From NCBI GenBank assembly GCA_013416435.1, contig JACCEN010000014.1:1-64000 (forward strand): a stretch of DNA of 64,000 nucleotides, written 5' to 3'. Numbering within the stretch: the stretch's first letter is position 1; each line of letters opens with the position of its first letter. A program made the position numbers and the translations under genes. The notes beneath the pieces are model-generated. The model worked only from the letters and a program-made list of their open reading frames with translations, was not told the origin of the DNA and ran no database searches. Source of the stretch: Alcaligenaceae bacterium. Lineage in GTDB: Bacteria > Pseudomonadota > Gammaproteobacteria > Burkholderiales > Burkholderiaceae_B. This document shows positions 49,653 through 61,084 of this stretch, in pieces.

Positions 49653-51441
49653 GCGCCCTTTCCTGAGCAGGCGCCTGCACGCGGTGCAAGTTTAATGCGG
49701 TATTGATGATGCCCACATGGCTGAAAGCCTGCGGGAAGTTCCCGAGCATGCGCTTATGCAGCGGATCGTATTGCTCGGCCAGCAGTCCCACGTCGTTGCA
49801 CAGTCCCGCCAGGTGGCCGAACAGCTCGCGCGCGTCATCGTCGCGGCCCAACAGCACGTATGCGTCGGCCAGCCAGAAAGAGCAGACCAGGAAAGTGCCT
49901 TCGCCGGGCGGCAAGCCATCGATGCCGTGCTCTGTTTCGTAGCGTAGCAGCAGACCGTCGCGCATCAGCCGCTTTTCGATCGCTGCGACTGTTCCAACCA
50001 CCCTGGGATCATCAGGCGGCAGGAAGCCGGTGAGCGGGATCTGCAACAGGCTGGCGTCGAGCAGCGTGGAATCGTAGGACTGCACGAAGCTGTTCATCTC
50101 GACATTGAAGCCGCGGCGGCAGACTTCTTCATGTATTTCATCCGCGATGCGACGGCAATTGCTGGCGAACTCCTGGCCGTTCTCCATGGCGCCGGCCACA
50201 TGCGCGATGCGGTCGAACGCGACCCAGGACATGACCTTAGAATGCGTGAAGTGCCGTTGGGCTGCCCGGATTTCCCAGATGCCTTCGTCGGGTTCGCGCC
50301 AGGCCTTTTCCAGGAAAGGCACGATGACTTCGGCAATCGCTTCAATGCGCGGATGCCGGGGCAGATGGCCTTTGATGGCCTGCGCCATGGCGTCGGCGAC
50401 TTCTCCGAATACATCGAGCTGGGTCTGGGTGGCGGCTGCGTTGCCGATGCGCACGGGTTGCGAGCCCTCGTAGCCGCATAGCCAGGGAAGTTCGTATTCA
50501 TGCAGCTGGCGCTCGCCGGCAAGGCCATACATGATCTGCATTTGATCGGGCCGGCCCGCCACCGAGCGGGTCAGCCAATCGCGCCAGGCGCTGGCCTCTT
50601 CGAAATAGCCCATGTTCATGAACGCCAGCAGGGTCATGGTGGCATCGCGCTGCCAGCAATACCGGTAATCCCAGTTGCGCTGCCCTCCGATCTGTTCCGG
50701 CAGCGAAGTCGTGGCGGCGGCCACGATGCCGCCCGTGGGCAGATAGGTCAAGGCCTTCAAAGTGATCAAGGAGCGCTTGACCAGGGCGGACATGGGTCCG
50801 ACGTCCGGACACCGGCTGGAAAATTCGTGCCAGAAATAGCGGGTCTTGGCCAGCGACGCCTCGGCATCGAAGCCTTCGCCGACCGGTTCGTGCGATGGCT
50901 GGTGCATCAGCGTGAACGACTTGCGCTCCCCCGCGTCGACGCTGAAGCGCGCGGTGGAGTGCATGGCCCGCGCCTTGATGGGAGTGGGCGTGCGCAACAC
51001 CAGCATGTCCGGCCCCGCCACCGCGGTCAGGGTGAGCGGGTCGTGGCGCTCGACCCACGGTACGGTGCGGCCATAATCGAAGCGCATGACCAGGTCCATG
51101 TTGAAAGTGACGCGCCCCTTGACGCCCACCACGATACGCACGACGCTGGAATGCCGAAACGTCGAAGGCATGAAGTCGATGAGCTTCGCCTCGCCCTCAT
51201 CCGTCGTGAAAGTGGTCTCCAGGATCATGGTCCCGTCGAGATATTGGCGCGTCACGCGCCGTACGGGCGCTGTCGGTGCGATTTGCCATCGTCCGTTTTC
51301 CGGTGTGCCCAGCAACGCGGCAAAACAGGCCGGGGCATCGAAACGGGGGAAGCACAGCCAATCGATGGCTCCCTCCTTGGACACTAACGCCGCAGTGCGG
51401 CAATTGCCTAACAAAGCGTAATCTTCGATTCGGGATGCCAT
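49645..51441 (-). CDS. Glycoside hydrolase family 15 protein (glucoamylase/trehalase-like)
   Basis: The 598-residue protein starts ASRIEDYALLGNCRTAALVS, the usual N-terminus of bacterial GH15 proteins. It has a beta-sandwich domain, then an (alpha/alpha)6 catalytic barrel with RNWDYRYCWQRDATMTLLAF and PDEGIWEIR (likely general acid). AGGAGG lies 6 bases before ATG 51441. There is no signal peptide, so it works in the cytoplasm, probably on trehalose or a short glucan. It is divergent from uspA and followed by acylphosphatase. Confidence 0.9.
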   Translation of the reverse strand: MASRIEDYALLGNCRTAALVSKEGAIDWLCFPRFDAPACFAALLGTPENGRWQIAPTAPVRRVTRQYLDGTMILETTFTTDEGEAKLIDFMPSTFRHSSVVRIVVGVKGRVTFNMDLVMRFDYGRTVPWVERHDPLTLTAVAGPDMLVLRTPTPIKARAMHSTARFSVDAGERKSFTLMHQPSHEPVGEGFDAEASLAKTRYFWHEFSSRCPDVGPMSALVKRSLITLKALTYLPTGGIVAAATTSLPEQIGGQRNWDYRYCWQRDATMTLLAFMNMGYFEEASAWRDWLTRSVAGRPDQMQIMYGLAGERQLHEYELPWLCGYEGSQPVRIGNAAATQTQLDVFGEVADAMAQAIKGHLPRHPRIEAIAEVIVPFLEKAWREPDEGIWEIRAAQRHFTHSKVMSWVAFDRIAHVAGAMENGQEFASNCRRIADEIHEEVCRRGFNVEMNSFVQSYDSTLLDASLLQIPLTGFLPPDDPRVVGTVAAIEKRLMRDGLLLRYETEHGIDGLPPGEGTFLVCSFWLADAYVLLGRDDDARELFGHLAGLCNDVGLLAEQYDPLHKRMLGNFPQAFSHVGIINTALNLHRVQAPAQERAHA

Positions 51442-51508
51442 ATTCCTCCTGATAATCACAGCAATAAAGGGACGGGCTCGAAGCGTTGATACGATGGTGA
51501 CACAATTC

Positions 51509-51549
51509 TTGATTTTGATCAGTACACCGTATACTGTAGCTTCTAATAT
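51509..51549 (+). promoter_or_regulatory. FNR/ANR-type site and -10 box of the uspA promoter
   Basis: TTGAT-TTTG-ATCAG at 51509-51522 matches the FNR/ANR consensus TTGAT-N4-ATCAA at nine of ten positions. TAATAT at 51544-51549 is a plausible -10 box. With a start about 7 bases after it, the site centre falls at about -41.5, the class II activation position. This would induce the universal stress protein when oxygen is low. The divergent GH15 gene might also respond. Confidence 0.6.
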
Positions 51550-51620
51550 AAGGCTGCCGTCCGGCTCGCGCCAAACGAGGGGGCAGCCACACATCAATCG
51601 CAACCCATAAAGAGGCTTTA

Positions 51621-52046
51621 ATGAGAAACATCCTAGTTCCCGTAGACGGCTCCGATTCCTCCGTACGCGCAGTCAAGGCCGCCATCCAGGCAATGGAAGA
51701 TCTCAAAGACTGCAAACTGCACGTCATCACGGTCCATCCGCCCATTGTTTCCGGCAACGTCACACGGTTTTTCTCGGCCGAAGCCATCAATGACTACTAC
51801 CAGGATGAAGGCCGAAATGCCCTTCTCCCAGCAAAAACCGTGCTCGACGAAGCCGGCGTCAGCTATCAGGACTCGGTCCAGGTGGGCCCTGTTGCCATAA
51901 CCATCGCCAAATACGCCAAGGATCACGGCTGCGACCTGATCATCATGGGCACGCGCGGCCTGGGCAGCGTAACAGGCATGGTGCTGGGCTCGATCGCGAC
52001 CAAGGTGCTCAGCCTGGTCGACATTCCCGTCACACTGATCAAGTAG
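51621..52046 (+). CDS. Universal stress protein, UspA family
   Basis: This 141-residue single USP domain starts MRNILVPVDGSDSSVRAVKAA. It has the ATP-binding G-x2-G-x9-G(S) motif in MGTRGLGSVTGMVLGSIATK, so it is the nucleotide-binding kind. Such proteins help survival under energy starvation or low oxygen. The ATG follows GAGGC. The upstream FNR-like site supports an anaerobic role. Confidence 0.93.
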   Translation: MRNILVPVDGSDSSVRAVKAAIQAMEDLKDCKLHVITVHPPIVSGNVTRFFSAEAINDYYQDEGRNALLPAKTVLDEAGVSYQDSVQVGPVAITIAKYAKDHGCDLIIMGTRGLGSVTGMVLGSIATKVLSLVDIPVTLIK

Positions 52047-52056
52047 GCGCCCGCCC

Positions 52057-52077
52057 GGCCTGCTATTCCGGCAGGCC
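52057..52077. terminator. Hairpin between convergent uspA and sugar dehydrogenase genes
   Basis: GGCCTGC (52057-52063), 7-base loop, GCAGGCC (52071-52077). It lies at the junction of two convergent genes whose stops are 16 bases apart, and partly inside the dehydrogenase 3' end. There is no T-tract, so termination is only a possibility. Confidence 0.3.
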
Positions 52078-53244
52078 TACCCTCAGCAAGCTGCCTTTCG
52101 AGTCATCGGTCAGTACGTAAACATAGCCGTCGGGCCCGACCCGCACATCGCGTATCCGCTCGTTCAGATCCTTCAGCAGGCGTTGCTCGCCGGTCACCTT
52201 GTCGCCGTCCAGCGTCAGGCGTATCAGCTCCTGGTCCTTCAGTGCGCCAATGAACAGTGAATGCTTCCAGGCGGGAAACCGGTCGGCATCATAGAAGGCC
52301 ATGCCTGAAATCGCGGGCGACGCCTTCCAGTAATAAATGGGCGCCTCCATGCCCGCTACTTCCTGCCCCTTCGCCTCCGGAATGGCGAACCCCGAATAGT
52401 TAACCCCATAGGTTGCTGTCGGCCAGCCATAGTTCTTGCCTGCCTGGGGTATATTGACCTCGTCGCCGCCGCGCGGGCCATGCTCGTGGGTCCAAAGCCG
52501 CCCGGACCACGGATTGAGCGCCGCACCTTGCTGGTTGCGATGCCCATATGACCAGATTTCCGGCCGCGCCCCGTCGCGTCCCACAAAAGGATTGTCCTGC
52601 GGTACGCGCCCATCGGGAAACAAGCGGACGATCTTGCCTTGGTGCTTGTCCAGGTCCTGGGAGGTCGGCCGCTGGTTGTTTTCGCCCAAGGCGATGAACA
52701 AGTGCCCCTGGCGGTCGAACACCAGCCTGGAGCCAAAGTGATGGCCCGACGAGAGCTTGAGCATCTGGCGGAAAATGACTTTGAAATCGCGCAACTGGCG
52801 TAAGTCTTGGGAAAGAACGCCGTAACCCGCGGCAGTGCCCGCCCGGCCGTCGTCGCCTTCTTCCGCATAGGTCAGATAGACTCGCCGAGTGTCGTTGAAA
52901 TCGGGCGGGAGCGCCACGTCCAGCAAGCCGCCTTGCGAACGCGCGAAGACTTTGGGCACGCCCTGGATGGGTTCCGACAGCTTGCCGCCCCGGTCGAGCA
53001 AACGCAATGCGCCGGACTTTTCGGTAATCAGGATTCCTTGATCGCCGGGGAGAAAAGCCATGGCCCACGGGTTATGCAGATTCTTGGCGACTTCCTTGAC
53101 CTCGGCCCGCGTCGATGGCGGCGACGCCGGGGCAACTTGTACTTGGGCTGCGCAAGCGGCGGCGGAGGCCAGGCACCCCAACCCGAAGCCGGCGGCAACC
53201 TTTCGTGCTGACGTCCGGGTGGTCAAAGGGATGTTCGGAATCAT
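52063..53244 (-). CDS. PQQ-dependent soluble sugar (aldose) dehydrogenase, periplasmic
   Basis: The 393-residue six-bladed propeller of the YliI/Asd family has a Sec signal (KVAAGFGLGCLASAAACAAQ), NPWAMAFLPGDQGILITEKS, the HFGSRLVFDRQGHLFIALG calcium/PQQ region, SYGHRNQQGAALNP and EHGPRGGDEVN. GGGAG precedes ATG 53244; a start at 53262 overlapping the zwf stop is also possible. It oxidises aldoses to lactones in the periplasm. It is the last gene of the gnd-zwf run. Confidence 0.88.
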   Translation of the reverse strand: MIPNIPLTTRTSARKVAAGFGLGCLASAAACAAQVQVAPASPPSTRAEVKEVAKNLHNPWAMAFLPGDQGILITEKSGALRLLDRGGKLSEPIQGVPKVFARSQGGLLDVALPPDFNDTRRVYLTYAEEGDDGRAGTAAGYGVLSQDLRQLRDFKVIFRQMLKLSSGHHFGSRLVFDRQGHLFIALGENNQRPTSQDLDKHQGKIVRLFPDGRVPQDNPFVGRDGARPEIWSYGHRNQQGAALNPWSGRLWTHEHGPRGGDEVNIPQAGKNYGWPTATYGVNYSGFAIPEAKGQEVAGMEAPIYYWKASPAISGMAFYDADRFPAWKHSLFIGALKDQELIRLTLDGDKVTGEQRLLKDLNERIRDVRVGPDGYVYVLTDDSKGSLLRVGLPE

Positions 53245-53258
53245 GGCGAATACTCCCG

Positions 53259-54662
53259 TCATTCGTGTGCCTCGGCGGCGGGATTGTGCCAGCCGCCATA
53301 GGAAGCGATGAGTTCATCCGCCTTGCGCGGCCCCCAGCTTCCCGGTTCATAAGGCAGGGCTTCGGAGTGATGGTACAGCACTTTATCCAACACGGCCCAG
53401 GCCGCCTCGATTGCGTCTTCGCCGGCGAACAGCGACCGATCGCCCGCAATCGCATCGGCCAACAAGCGCGCATAGGGAGACTCTTCGCCGGGATCGGCAT
53501 CAAGCAGGGACAATTCGAACTGCTCGCCGACGAACTCCTTGCCGGGACGCTTGACGCGCGCCGCCAGCGCCAGCGCCGAGCGCGGAGACAGGCGCATCCG
53601 TATGTAATTGGACCGTTCGGCATCGGAATGCGCATCCGCGAACAAAGGTTGCGGCGGGGCTTTCAACTGGACCACGACTTCGGCGAAATCCTGGGCCAGG
53701 CATTTTCCCGAGCGCAAGAACCACGGCACGCCGGCCCACCGCCATGAATCGACATAGAGGCGCAGCGCGCAGAAGGTCTCCACGTCGGAATCGGGCGCCA
53801 CGTGCGGCGCCTTGCGATAGCCCTCGTACTGCCCGCGCACCAGATCGTGCGCCTGCACCGGTCGCATCGCGCGAAAGACCTTTGCCTTTTCGGTGTGAAC
53901 GGCGGCGTAGCCCCGGTAAGCGGGCGGCTCCATCGCCAGCAGCGCCAGAATCTGGAACAAGTGGTTCTGCACCACATCGCGCAGACAGCCTGCGCTTTCA
54001 TAGAAGGCCCCCCGGTTCCCGACGCCAAAGGTTTCCGAAAGGGTGATCTGGACGCTTTCCACATAATTGCGGTTCCAGATCGGTTCAAGAAAGGAATTGG
54101 CAAAGCGGAAATACAGGATATTCATGATCGCCTCCTTGCCAAGGAAATGGTCGATCCGGAAAATGGATGCTTCGGGAAACACCGAACACGCAAGCCGGTT
54201 CAGCTCGCGAGCCGTTTCCAGGTCGCGGCCGAATGGTTTCTCGACGATGACGCGGGCGCCCTCGGCCAGGCCGGAGGCATCCAGCCCCTTGATTACGGTT
54301 TCGAACAGCGCCGGCGGGATGGCCAGATAATGCACGGGCCGGACGCTGTTTCCCAACGCCTGCTTCAGCCGCTGAAAGGTAGCGGCCTGCCTGTAATCGC
54401 CGTTTACGTAGCTGACCCGCTCGCACAGCTGTTCAAGCGCTCGCTCGTCGTGCGGCACCCCGGCCTGTTCCAGGCTGTCGACGATGCGCTGCTTCAACTG
54501 TGCCCGGTCCATTTCGGACGACGCGACGCCCACCACGGGTACGTCGAGGGTGCCATCGCGCGCCATTGCATACAAGGCCGGGAAAATCTTTTTGTGCGCC
54601 AAATCGCCCGTCATGCCGAAAAGCACCAGGGCATCGGAACGCGCGGGAGTCGTTTCCATCAA
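53259..54662 (-). CDS. zwf: Glucose-6-phosphate 1-dehydrogenase
   Basis: The 467-residue enzyme has the nucleotide motif [12 protein letters not shown] (14-25) and the active-site RIDHFLGKE (169-177) with the catalytic His and the substrate lysine. EKPFGRDL contains the conserved Lys-Pro. It makes 6-phosphogluconolactone and NAD(P)H. It overlaps gnd upstream by an ATGA. No pgl gene is visible between them. Confidence 0.95.
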   Translation of the reverse strand: MMETTPARSDALVLFGMTGDLAHKKIFPALYAMARDGTLDVPVVGVASSEMDRAQLKQRIVDSLEQAGVPHDERALEQLCERVSYVNGDYRQAATFQRLKQALGNSVRPVHYLAIPPALFETVIKGLDASGLAEGARVIVEKPFGRDLETARELNRLACSVFPEASIFRIDHFLGKEAIMNILYFRFANSFLEPIWNRNYVESVQITLSETFGVGNRGAFYESAGCLRDVVQNHLFQILALLAMEPPAYRGYAAVHTEKAKVFRAMRPVQAHDLVRGQYEGYRKAPHVAPDSDVETFCALRLYVDSWRWAGVPWFLRSGKCLAQDFAEVVVQLKAPPQPLFADAHSDAERSNYIRMRLSPRSALALAARVKRPGKEFVGEQFELSLLDADPGEESPYARLLADAIAGDRSLFAGEDAIEAAWAVLDKVLYHHSEALPYEPGSWGPRKADELIASYGGWHNPAAEAHE

Positions 54663-55684
54663 GTGACGGGTCCTCCTTTTTTCTTTTCGATATGGCCGCC
54701 AAACTGATGCCGCATGGCCGAAAGAACACGATTGGCGTAATCGCCGTTGCCGCGCGACTCGAAGCGCGAAAACAGCGCGGCGCTGAGCACCGGCGTGGGC
54801 ACGCCCTGGTCTATGGCGGCCGCCAGCGCCCAGCGCCCTTCGCCCGAGTCGGAAACATGGCCGCTGTAGCCCGCCAGTCCCTGGTCTTCCTGCAGGGCGC
54901 GCGCCGTGAGGTCGAGCAGCCAGGAACTGACCACGCTGCCGCGGCGCCAGACCTCGGTGATTTCGGCGATGTCAAAATCGTATTGGTAATGCTCCGGATG
55001 GCGCAGCGGTGTCGTCTCGGCATCCTGCTCGCGGTCATGCCGGCCGATGTTGGCATGACGCAGAATATTGAGGCCCTCGGCATAGGCGGCCATCATTCCG
55101 TATTCGATGCCGTTGTGGATCATCTTCACGAAATGGCCGGCACCGTGCGGACCACAATGCAGATAGCCGTGATCGGCGGTGGTTTCGCGGAGCCGTCCGG
55201 CGGTGGACGCCACTGATTCGGCACCGGGAGACAAGGCCTCGAATACGGGCGCCAGGCGGTCGAAGTCGGCGCTTTCCCCCCCCACCATCAGGCAGTATCC
55301 GCGCTCGAGCCCGGCCACGCCTCCGCTGGTGCCCACATCCATGTAGTGGATGCCTTTTTCAGCCAGCTCTTTGGCGCGGCGTATGTCGTCATGATAGGAA
55401 GAATTGCCGCCATCGATGACGAGATCGTCTTCATCGAGCAACGGCAGAAGCTCGTGCAACACGGTATCCACGACGGCGGCCGGCACCATCAGCCAGACGG
55501 CACGCGGCCTTGCCAGCGCATCCACGAGCCCGGACAGCGTTTCGCAGGGCTGGGCCCCCATGTCCGCCGCCCGCTCGCGCGACGCGGGCTGGCTGTCGTG
55601 CACTACGCACTGCACGCCGCGGCTTTGCAGCCGCTGCACCATGTTCCCGCCCATGCGTCCCAGACCAACCATACCTAACTGCAT
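54659..55684 (-). CDS. gnd: 6-phosphogluconate dehydrogenase, decarboxylating (short form)
   Basis: The 341-residue enzyme starts [19 protein letters not shown] and has [27 protein letters not shown] and the catalytic lysine region [22 protein letters not shown]. The short (about 300-340 residue) GntZ-type lacks the long C-terminal tail of the E. coli enzyme and often prefers NAD. AGGGG 6 bases before the second ATG favours 55684 over 55690. It works with the overlapping zwf gene. Confidence 0.93.
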   Translation of the reverse strand: MQLGMVGLGRMGGNMVQRLQSRGVQCVVHDSQPASRERAADMGAQPCETLSGLVDALARPRAVWLMVPAAVVDTVLHELLPLLDEDDLVIDGGNSSYHDDIRRAKELAEKGIHYMDVGTSGGVAGLERGYCLMVGGESADFDRLAPVFEALSPGAESVASTAGRLRETTADHGYLHCGPHGAGHFVKMIHNGIEYGMMAAYAEGLNILRHANIGRHDREQDAETTPLRHPEHYQYDFDIAEITEVWRRGSVVSSWLLDLTARALQEDQGLAGYSGHVSDSGEGRWALAAAIDQGVPTPVLSAALFSRFESRGNGDYANRVLSAMRHQFGGHIEKKKGGPVT

Positions 55685-55737
55685 GCGCATCCCCTGAAAA
55701 AAACCATAATCGTGCCACAAACCCCGCCCGCGACGCG

Positions 55738-56502
55738 TCAGGCATCGGGCTTCTTGTCCAGAAAGGATGAAAGCAGGTCCACGGGCACCGGAAACACCAG
55801 CGTCGAAGTCTTGTCGCCCGCAACCTGGGTAAGCGTCTGCAGGTACCTGAGCTGGATGGCCAGCGGCTGCGACGCGAGTATCTGGGCGGCTTCCATCAAG
55901 GCCTGGGCGGCCTGCTTTTCGCCTTCGGCGTGGATGACCTTGGCGCGCCGTTCGCGCTCCGCCTCGGCCTGGCGGGCGATGGCGCGGACCATGCTTTCGT
56001 TCAGGTCGATATGCTTGATTTCGACGTTGGTGACCTTGATGCCCCAGGAGTCGGTCTGCGCATCCAGGATGTTCTGTACGTCGATGTTGAGCTTCTCGCG
56101 TTCGGACAGCATCTCGTCGAGCTCGTGCTTGCCCAGCACGGCGCGCAGCGTGGTCTGCGCAAGCTGGCTCGTGGCTTCGAGATAACGCTCTACCTGTATG
56201 ATCGCCTTTTCGGGCGCCACGACTCGAAAATAAATGACCGCGTTCACCTTGACCGACACGTTGTCCCGGGAAATGACGTCCTGGCTGGGTACATCCATGG
56301 TCACCACGCGCAGATCCACCCGCACCATCTGCTGCAGCACGGGTATGACGAACACCAGGCCCGGGCCCTTGACGCTGGTGAACCGGCCCAGGGTGAACAC
56401 CACCCCGCGCTGGTATTCGCGCAGGATCTTGATGGCATTGAACACCACGATGACCAGGATGATGATGACGGCGCTCAGGCCGATGTTGAAGCTGTAGTAC
56501 AT
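55738..56502 (-). CDS. Slipin / stomatin-like SPFH membrane protein
   Basis: This 254-residue protein has one N-terminal membrane helix ([20 protein letters not shown]), then an SPFH domain ([47 protein letters not shown]) and a helical oligomerisation region with [20 protein letters not shown]. It is the partner of the NfeD protease encoded 29 bases upstream, a pairing seen from archaea to bacteria. It probably organises membrane microdomains. Confidence 0.92.
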   Translation of the reverse strand: MYYSFNIGLSAVIIILVIVVFNAIKILREYQRGVVFTLGRFTSVKGPGLVFVIPVLQQMVRVDLRVVTMDVPSQDVISRDNVSVKVNAVIYFRVVAPEKAIIQVERYLEATSQLAQTTLRAVLGKHELDEMLSEREKLNIDVQNILDAQTDSWGIKVTNVEIKHIDLNESMVRAIARQAEAERERRAKVIHAEGEKQAAQALMEAAQILASQPLAIQLRYLQTLTQVAGDKTSTLVFPVPVDLLSSFLDKKPDA

Positions 56503-56531
56503 GCGTATCCCCTTTTTAGTACTGTCCGGCG

Positions 56532-57893
56532 TCAGCCGCCCGGACCGGACACCCGCTCGACAGTGAGGAGCAGGCCGTTCATGGAAAGGACCCGTACCTG
56601 GTCCCCGACCTGCAAAGGCTGGTCGCAGACGACGCGCCAGCTTTCACCGCGGACTTCGGCATATATCGTGCCCCCGCCGACGGCGGTCACCACGCCCGGC
56701 AGGCCGGGCATCTGCTCTTTGCCGCTTACGACGCGGTGCCGCCTGACACGAGCCGCGAGCCAGCCGGTGGCGGCGATCATGCCGAAGCTGACCAGCGCCA
56801 CTCCAGCAAGAAACGGCAAGGTCAGGTCATAACCCGGTATGTCGGTGTCCATCAGCAAGAGACCGCCAAGCACGAAGGCGACGATGCCGCCCACGCCCAG
56901 CACCCCGAAGCTTGGCAGGAAGGCTTCGGCGATCATCATCGCCGCGCCGGCGGCCAGGAGCCCCACGCCCGCCCAATTGACGGACAGCATCTGGAAGGCA
57001 TACAGCCCGAGCAGCAGGCAGATCAGCCCGGCCACGCCGGGCAGCGCCACGCCAGGGCTGGTGAGTTCGAAAAACAGGCCGTAGATGCCGACCATCATCA
57101 GCAAGACGGCGATCTGGGGATTGGCAAGCAGGGAAAGAACGCGATTGCGCCAGTCAGGCTCGATGCGTTCGACGCGAGCGCCCTGCGTCTCCAGGGTGAT
57201 GCCGGCTCCGCCGTCAAGCGTGATGTTCCTGCCGTCCAGTTTCTGAAGCAATTCGGGAATGCCGCCCGCAATCAGGTCGATGACGCCGGCGGACAAGGCT
57301 TCCTGGGCCGACATGCTGCGCGCCTCCAGCACGGCTTTCTCGGCGAAGTCTGCGTTGCGGCCCCGCAATTGGGCCAGGCTGCGGATATAGGCCGCCGCAT
57401 CGTTCGTGACCTTGCTCGTCATCGTGTCGGTGCCGCCCTTCTTTTCGCCGTCCTTGTCCTGAGCCGGCGCGGCACCCCCGATGGAGACCGGCGAGGCGGC
57501 GCCCAGATTGCTGGCGGGCGTCATGGCAGCGATGTGGCTGGCATACAGGATGAAGGTACCGGCGCTTGCCGCCCGCGCGCCGCCCGGGCTGACGAAAGTT
57601 GCGATCGGGATGGGCGAAGACAATATCTGGCGGATGATCGAACGCATGGAGCTGTCGAGGCCGCCGGGGGTATCGAGCTCCAGCACCGCCAGCATCGCGC
57701 CGTTGTCCTGGGCCTGCTTCAGGCCCCGCTGGATGAAGTCCGCGCTCGCAGGGCTTATGATGCCTTCCACCTTGAGCACCGTGACGAGGCCTCCTGCCGA
57801 ATTGGCGGGATATGGAATCATGGCGATGAAAAGACCGGTCAACGCGGCAAGCCAGAACCCGAAGAACCGGCGCATGCAGTACGAAACGCTCAT
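56532..57893 (-). CDS. NfeD-family membrane serine protease (ClpP class)
   Basis: The 453-residue protein has a signal, a ClpP-like domain with the catalytic serine in [11 protein letters not shown] (S110) and lysine in [12 protein letters not shown] (K161), four or five membrane helices, and a C-terminal OB-fold NfeD domain ([20 protein letters not shown]). AGGGGG precedes ATG 57893. In the archaeal homologue such a Ser-Lys dyad cleaves the C-terminus of stomatin, here the next gene. Confidence 0.9.
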   Translation of the reverse strand: MSVSYCMRRFFGFWLAALTGLFIAMIPYPANSAGGLVTVLKVEGIISPASADFIQRGLKQAQDNGAMLAVLELDTPGGLDSSMRSIIRQILSSPIPIATFVSPGGARAASAGTFILYASHIAAMTPASNLGAASPVSIGGAAPAQDKDGEKKGGTDTMTSKVTNDAAAYIRSLAQLRGRNADFAEKAVLEARSMSAQEALSAGVIDLIAGGIPELLQKLDGRNITLDGGAGITLETQGARVERIEPDWRNRVLSLLANPQIAVLLMMVGIYGLFFELTSPGVALPGVAGLICLLLGLYAFQMLSVNWAGVGLLAAGAAMMIAEAFLPSFGVLGVGGIVAFVLGGLLLMDTDIPGYDLTLPFLAGVALVSFGMIAATGWLAARVRRHRVVSGKEQMPGLPGVVTAVGGGTIYAEVRGESWRVVCDQPLQVGDQVRVLSMNGLLLTVERVSGPGG

Positions 57894-57960
57894 GGTGCCC
57901 CCTGGTGAGGCGCGCAGCAAGGCGCTTGCCCGAGCCGCCACGCCGAACGTGAAGCTATGG

Positions 57961-58323
57961 TCAGTATAGACCGTTCAGCTCGTCCGCGAGGATCAATGCG
58001 TGATTATGCTTGTCGTCCTTGGCCGCATACAGCAATGTGATCTTCTTCTTGCCGGCCGCATGGATCAGGTCTTTCATGCGGGCGCGCTGCTCCGGCGTGC
58101 GCAGCTCGGTTTGGTATCCGTCGCGGAAGCGGTCCCAGTGCTCTGCCTTGTGGCAGAACCATTTGCGCAATTCCGGGCTGGGCGCCAGGTCCTTGAGCCA
58201 GGCATCATGGCCAAGTTCTTCCTTCTTGATGCCGCGGGGCCACAGCCGATCGATCAGCACCCTATAGCCGTCACCCCGCTGAGGGGCATCATAGACCCGC
58301 TTGATCTGTACGTGCTGTGGCAT
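57961..58323 (-). CDS. DUF488 (YeaO-like) family protein
   Basis: This 120-residue protein has the DUF488 signature RVLIDRLWPRGIKKEEL, then DAWLKDLAPSPELRKWFCHK and ITLLYAAKDDKHNHALILAD. Function is unknown. It lies between fumC (12 bases away) and nfeD on the same strand, without any clear link. Confidence 0.88.
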   Translation of the reverse strand: MPQHVQIKRVYDAPQRGDGYRVLIDRLWPRGIKKEELGHDAWLKDLAPSPELRKWFCHKAEHWDRFRDGYQTELRTPEQRARMKDLIHAAGKKKITLLYAAKDDKHNHALILADELNGLY

Positions 58324-58335
58324 GGCCCGCCCTCC

Positions 58336-59733
<1,398 letters not shown>

Positions 59734-59852
59734 GACATGCTCCTTTCTGTTTGCACAATGGTTAGGTCCTGTTAACGCTTGCTTGAAGCGCTGGTGGACA
59801 GGCGTCGCAATGGCTGGGCGGAGGCAAGAACAAACGCATCATTGGAACCGCC

Positions 59853-60893
59853 CTATCGGCCTGTATCCGATATTCGATCGGACCATGCCTTGGCAACGTC
59901 CAGCATGCGGTTCGCGAATCCCCATTCGTTGTCGAACCATACGAACAGGTTCGCGAATCCATCGCCGTTCGTCCGGGTCTGGCTGCCGTCGACGATGGCC
60001 GAATGGGCGTTGTGGTTGAAATCGACGGACGCGTGCGGATGGAAGGAATACGACATCAGGCCTGGATACCGGTTCGTTGCCTCCATCATCAGGGCATTGA
60101 TATCCTGCACGGAGACATCGCGCCCGAGCTTGACCATGAGATCGATGGCCGAGACGTTCAGAATGGGTACCCGGATGGCTTTGGCCTGCACCTTGCCGTG
60201 AAGTTGCGGCAAAAGGCGCTCGACCCCTTGAGCCAGGCCCGTTTCCACGGGAATGATGGATTGCATTGCGGACCGTGTCCGGCGCAGGTCGGTGTGGTGA
60301 TAGCCGTCTATCATGGGCTGGTCGTTCATGACCGAGTGCAGCGTAGTCAAAAATGCATGCACCACGCCAAACTCTCCGTCGAGTTCGGCAAGAACCGGCA
60401 CGATGGCGTTCGTGGTGCACGAGGCATTCGACACGATGCGCTCCGACCCTTCCAGACCTTGCTCGTTGATGCCGTAAACCACGGTGTAGTCCACGTCGGC
60501 CGCGCTGTTGCCCGGATGGGACACCAGAACCCGCGGGCAGCCCGCGTCCAGAAACTTCTGAATCTGCGTGCGCGAGCCGTACTGGCCGGAGCATTCAAGC
60601 AGCATGTCTATGCCAAGGCCCGCCCAGTCGACGCCGTCGGGATCCCGGCTATGGCTGACGCGGATATTGCGGCCGTTCACGATCAGATCGCTGCCGGCGC
60701 GCTCGACCTGGCCCGGGAAAACGCCATGCGTGGAATCGAACTGCGTCAGGTATGCCATGGTCGCTAGGTCGGCGGGCTCGTTGATGGCGACCACCTGGAA
60801 GCTGTCCTTGAGTGCCGATTCCTGCAAAGCCCGCAAGACACAACGGCCGATGCGGCCGTAGCCGTTGATCGCCAAACGTAAAGGAAGCTTCAT
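59853..60893 (-). CDS. epd: Erythrose-4-phosphate dehydrogenase / GAPDH-family enzyme
   Basis: The 346-residue enzyme has NAD-binding AINGYGRIGRCVLRAL, the catalytic Cys 159 in SNASCTTNAIVPV, and His 186 in TTLHSVMNDQPMIDGYHH. The HSVMNDQ text and ADLATMAYLTQFDSTHG resemble Epd rather than glycolytic GAPDH, whose usual text there is HAYTNDQ. Epd makes 4-phosphoerythronate for pyridoxal phosphate synthesis. The start at 60893 has only a weak ribosome site. Confidence 0.83.
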   Translation of the reverse strand: MKLPLRLAINGYGRIGRCVLRALQESALKDSFQVVAINEPADLATMAYLTQFDSTHGVFPGQVERAGSDLIVNGRNIRVSHSRDPDGVDWAGLGIDMLLECSGQYGSRTQIQKFLDAGCPRVLVSHPGNSAADVDYTVVYGINEQGLEGSERIVSNASCTTNAIVPVLAELDGEFGVVHAFLTTLHSVMNDQPMIDGYHHTDLRRTRSAMQSIIPVETGLAQGVERLLPQLHGKVQAKAIRVPILNVSAIDLMVKLGRDVSVQDINALMMEATNRYPGLMSYSFHPHASVDFNHNAHSAIVDGSQTRTNGDGFANLFVWFDNEWGFANRMLDVAKAWSDRISDTGR

Positions 60894-60948
60894 GACCTGC
60901 TCGAACCCGTAGAAAGAATGACAATACTGCAACTGTACTACGGTTCAA

Positions 60949-61077
60949 GGGTCAGACCCCGTTCGGGGTCTGACCCTTCAAGCAAAAACCGGGGTCAGAC
61001 CCTGTACAGGGTCTGACCCCCCAACCGTTACGACATGGCAAAAAACCGGGGTCAGACCCCATTCGGGGTCTGACCCC
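60949..61077. repeat. Three GGGGTC..GACCCC palindromes with a duplicated mmsA 3' fragment
   Basis: Copies are at 60949-60976 (spacer GTTC), 60991-61020 (12-base arms, spacer TGTACA) and 61048-61077 (spacer ATTC). Between the second and third lies CCGTTACGACATGG, which repeats the 3' end of mmsA (CCGCTTACGACATGG at 61082-61096, containing the stop). The group thus includes a tandem duplication of palindrome plus gene end. The last copy ends 7 bases before the mmsA stop. Confidence 0.9.
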
Positions 61078-61084
61078 TCACCGC

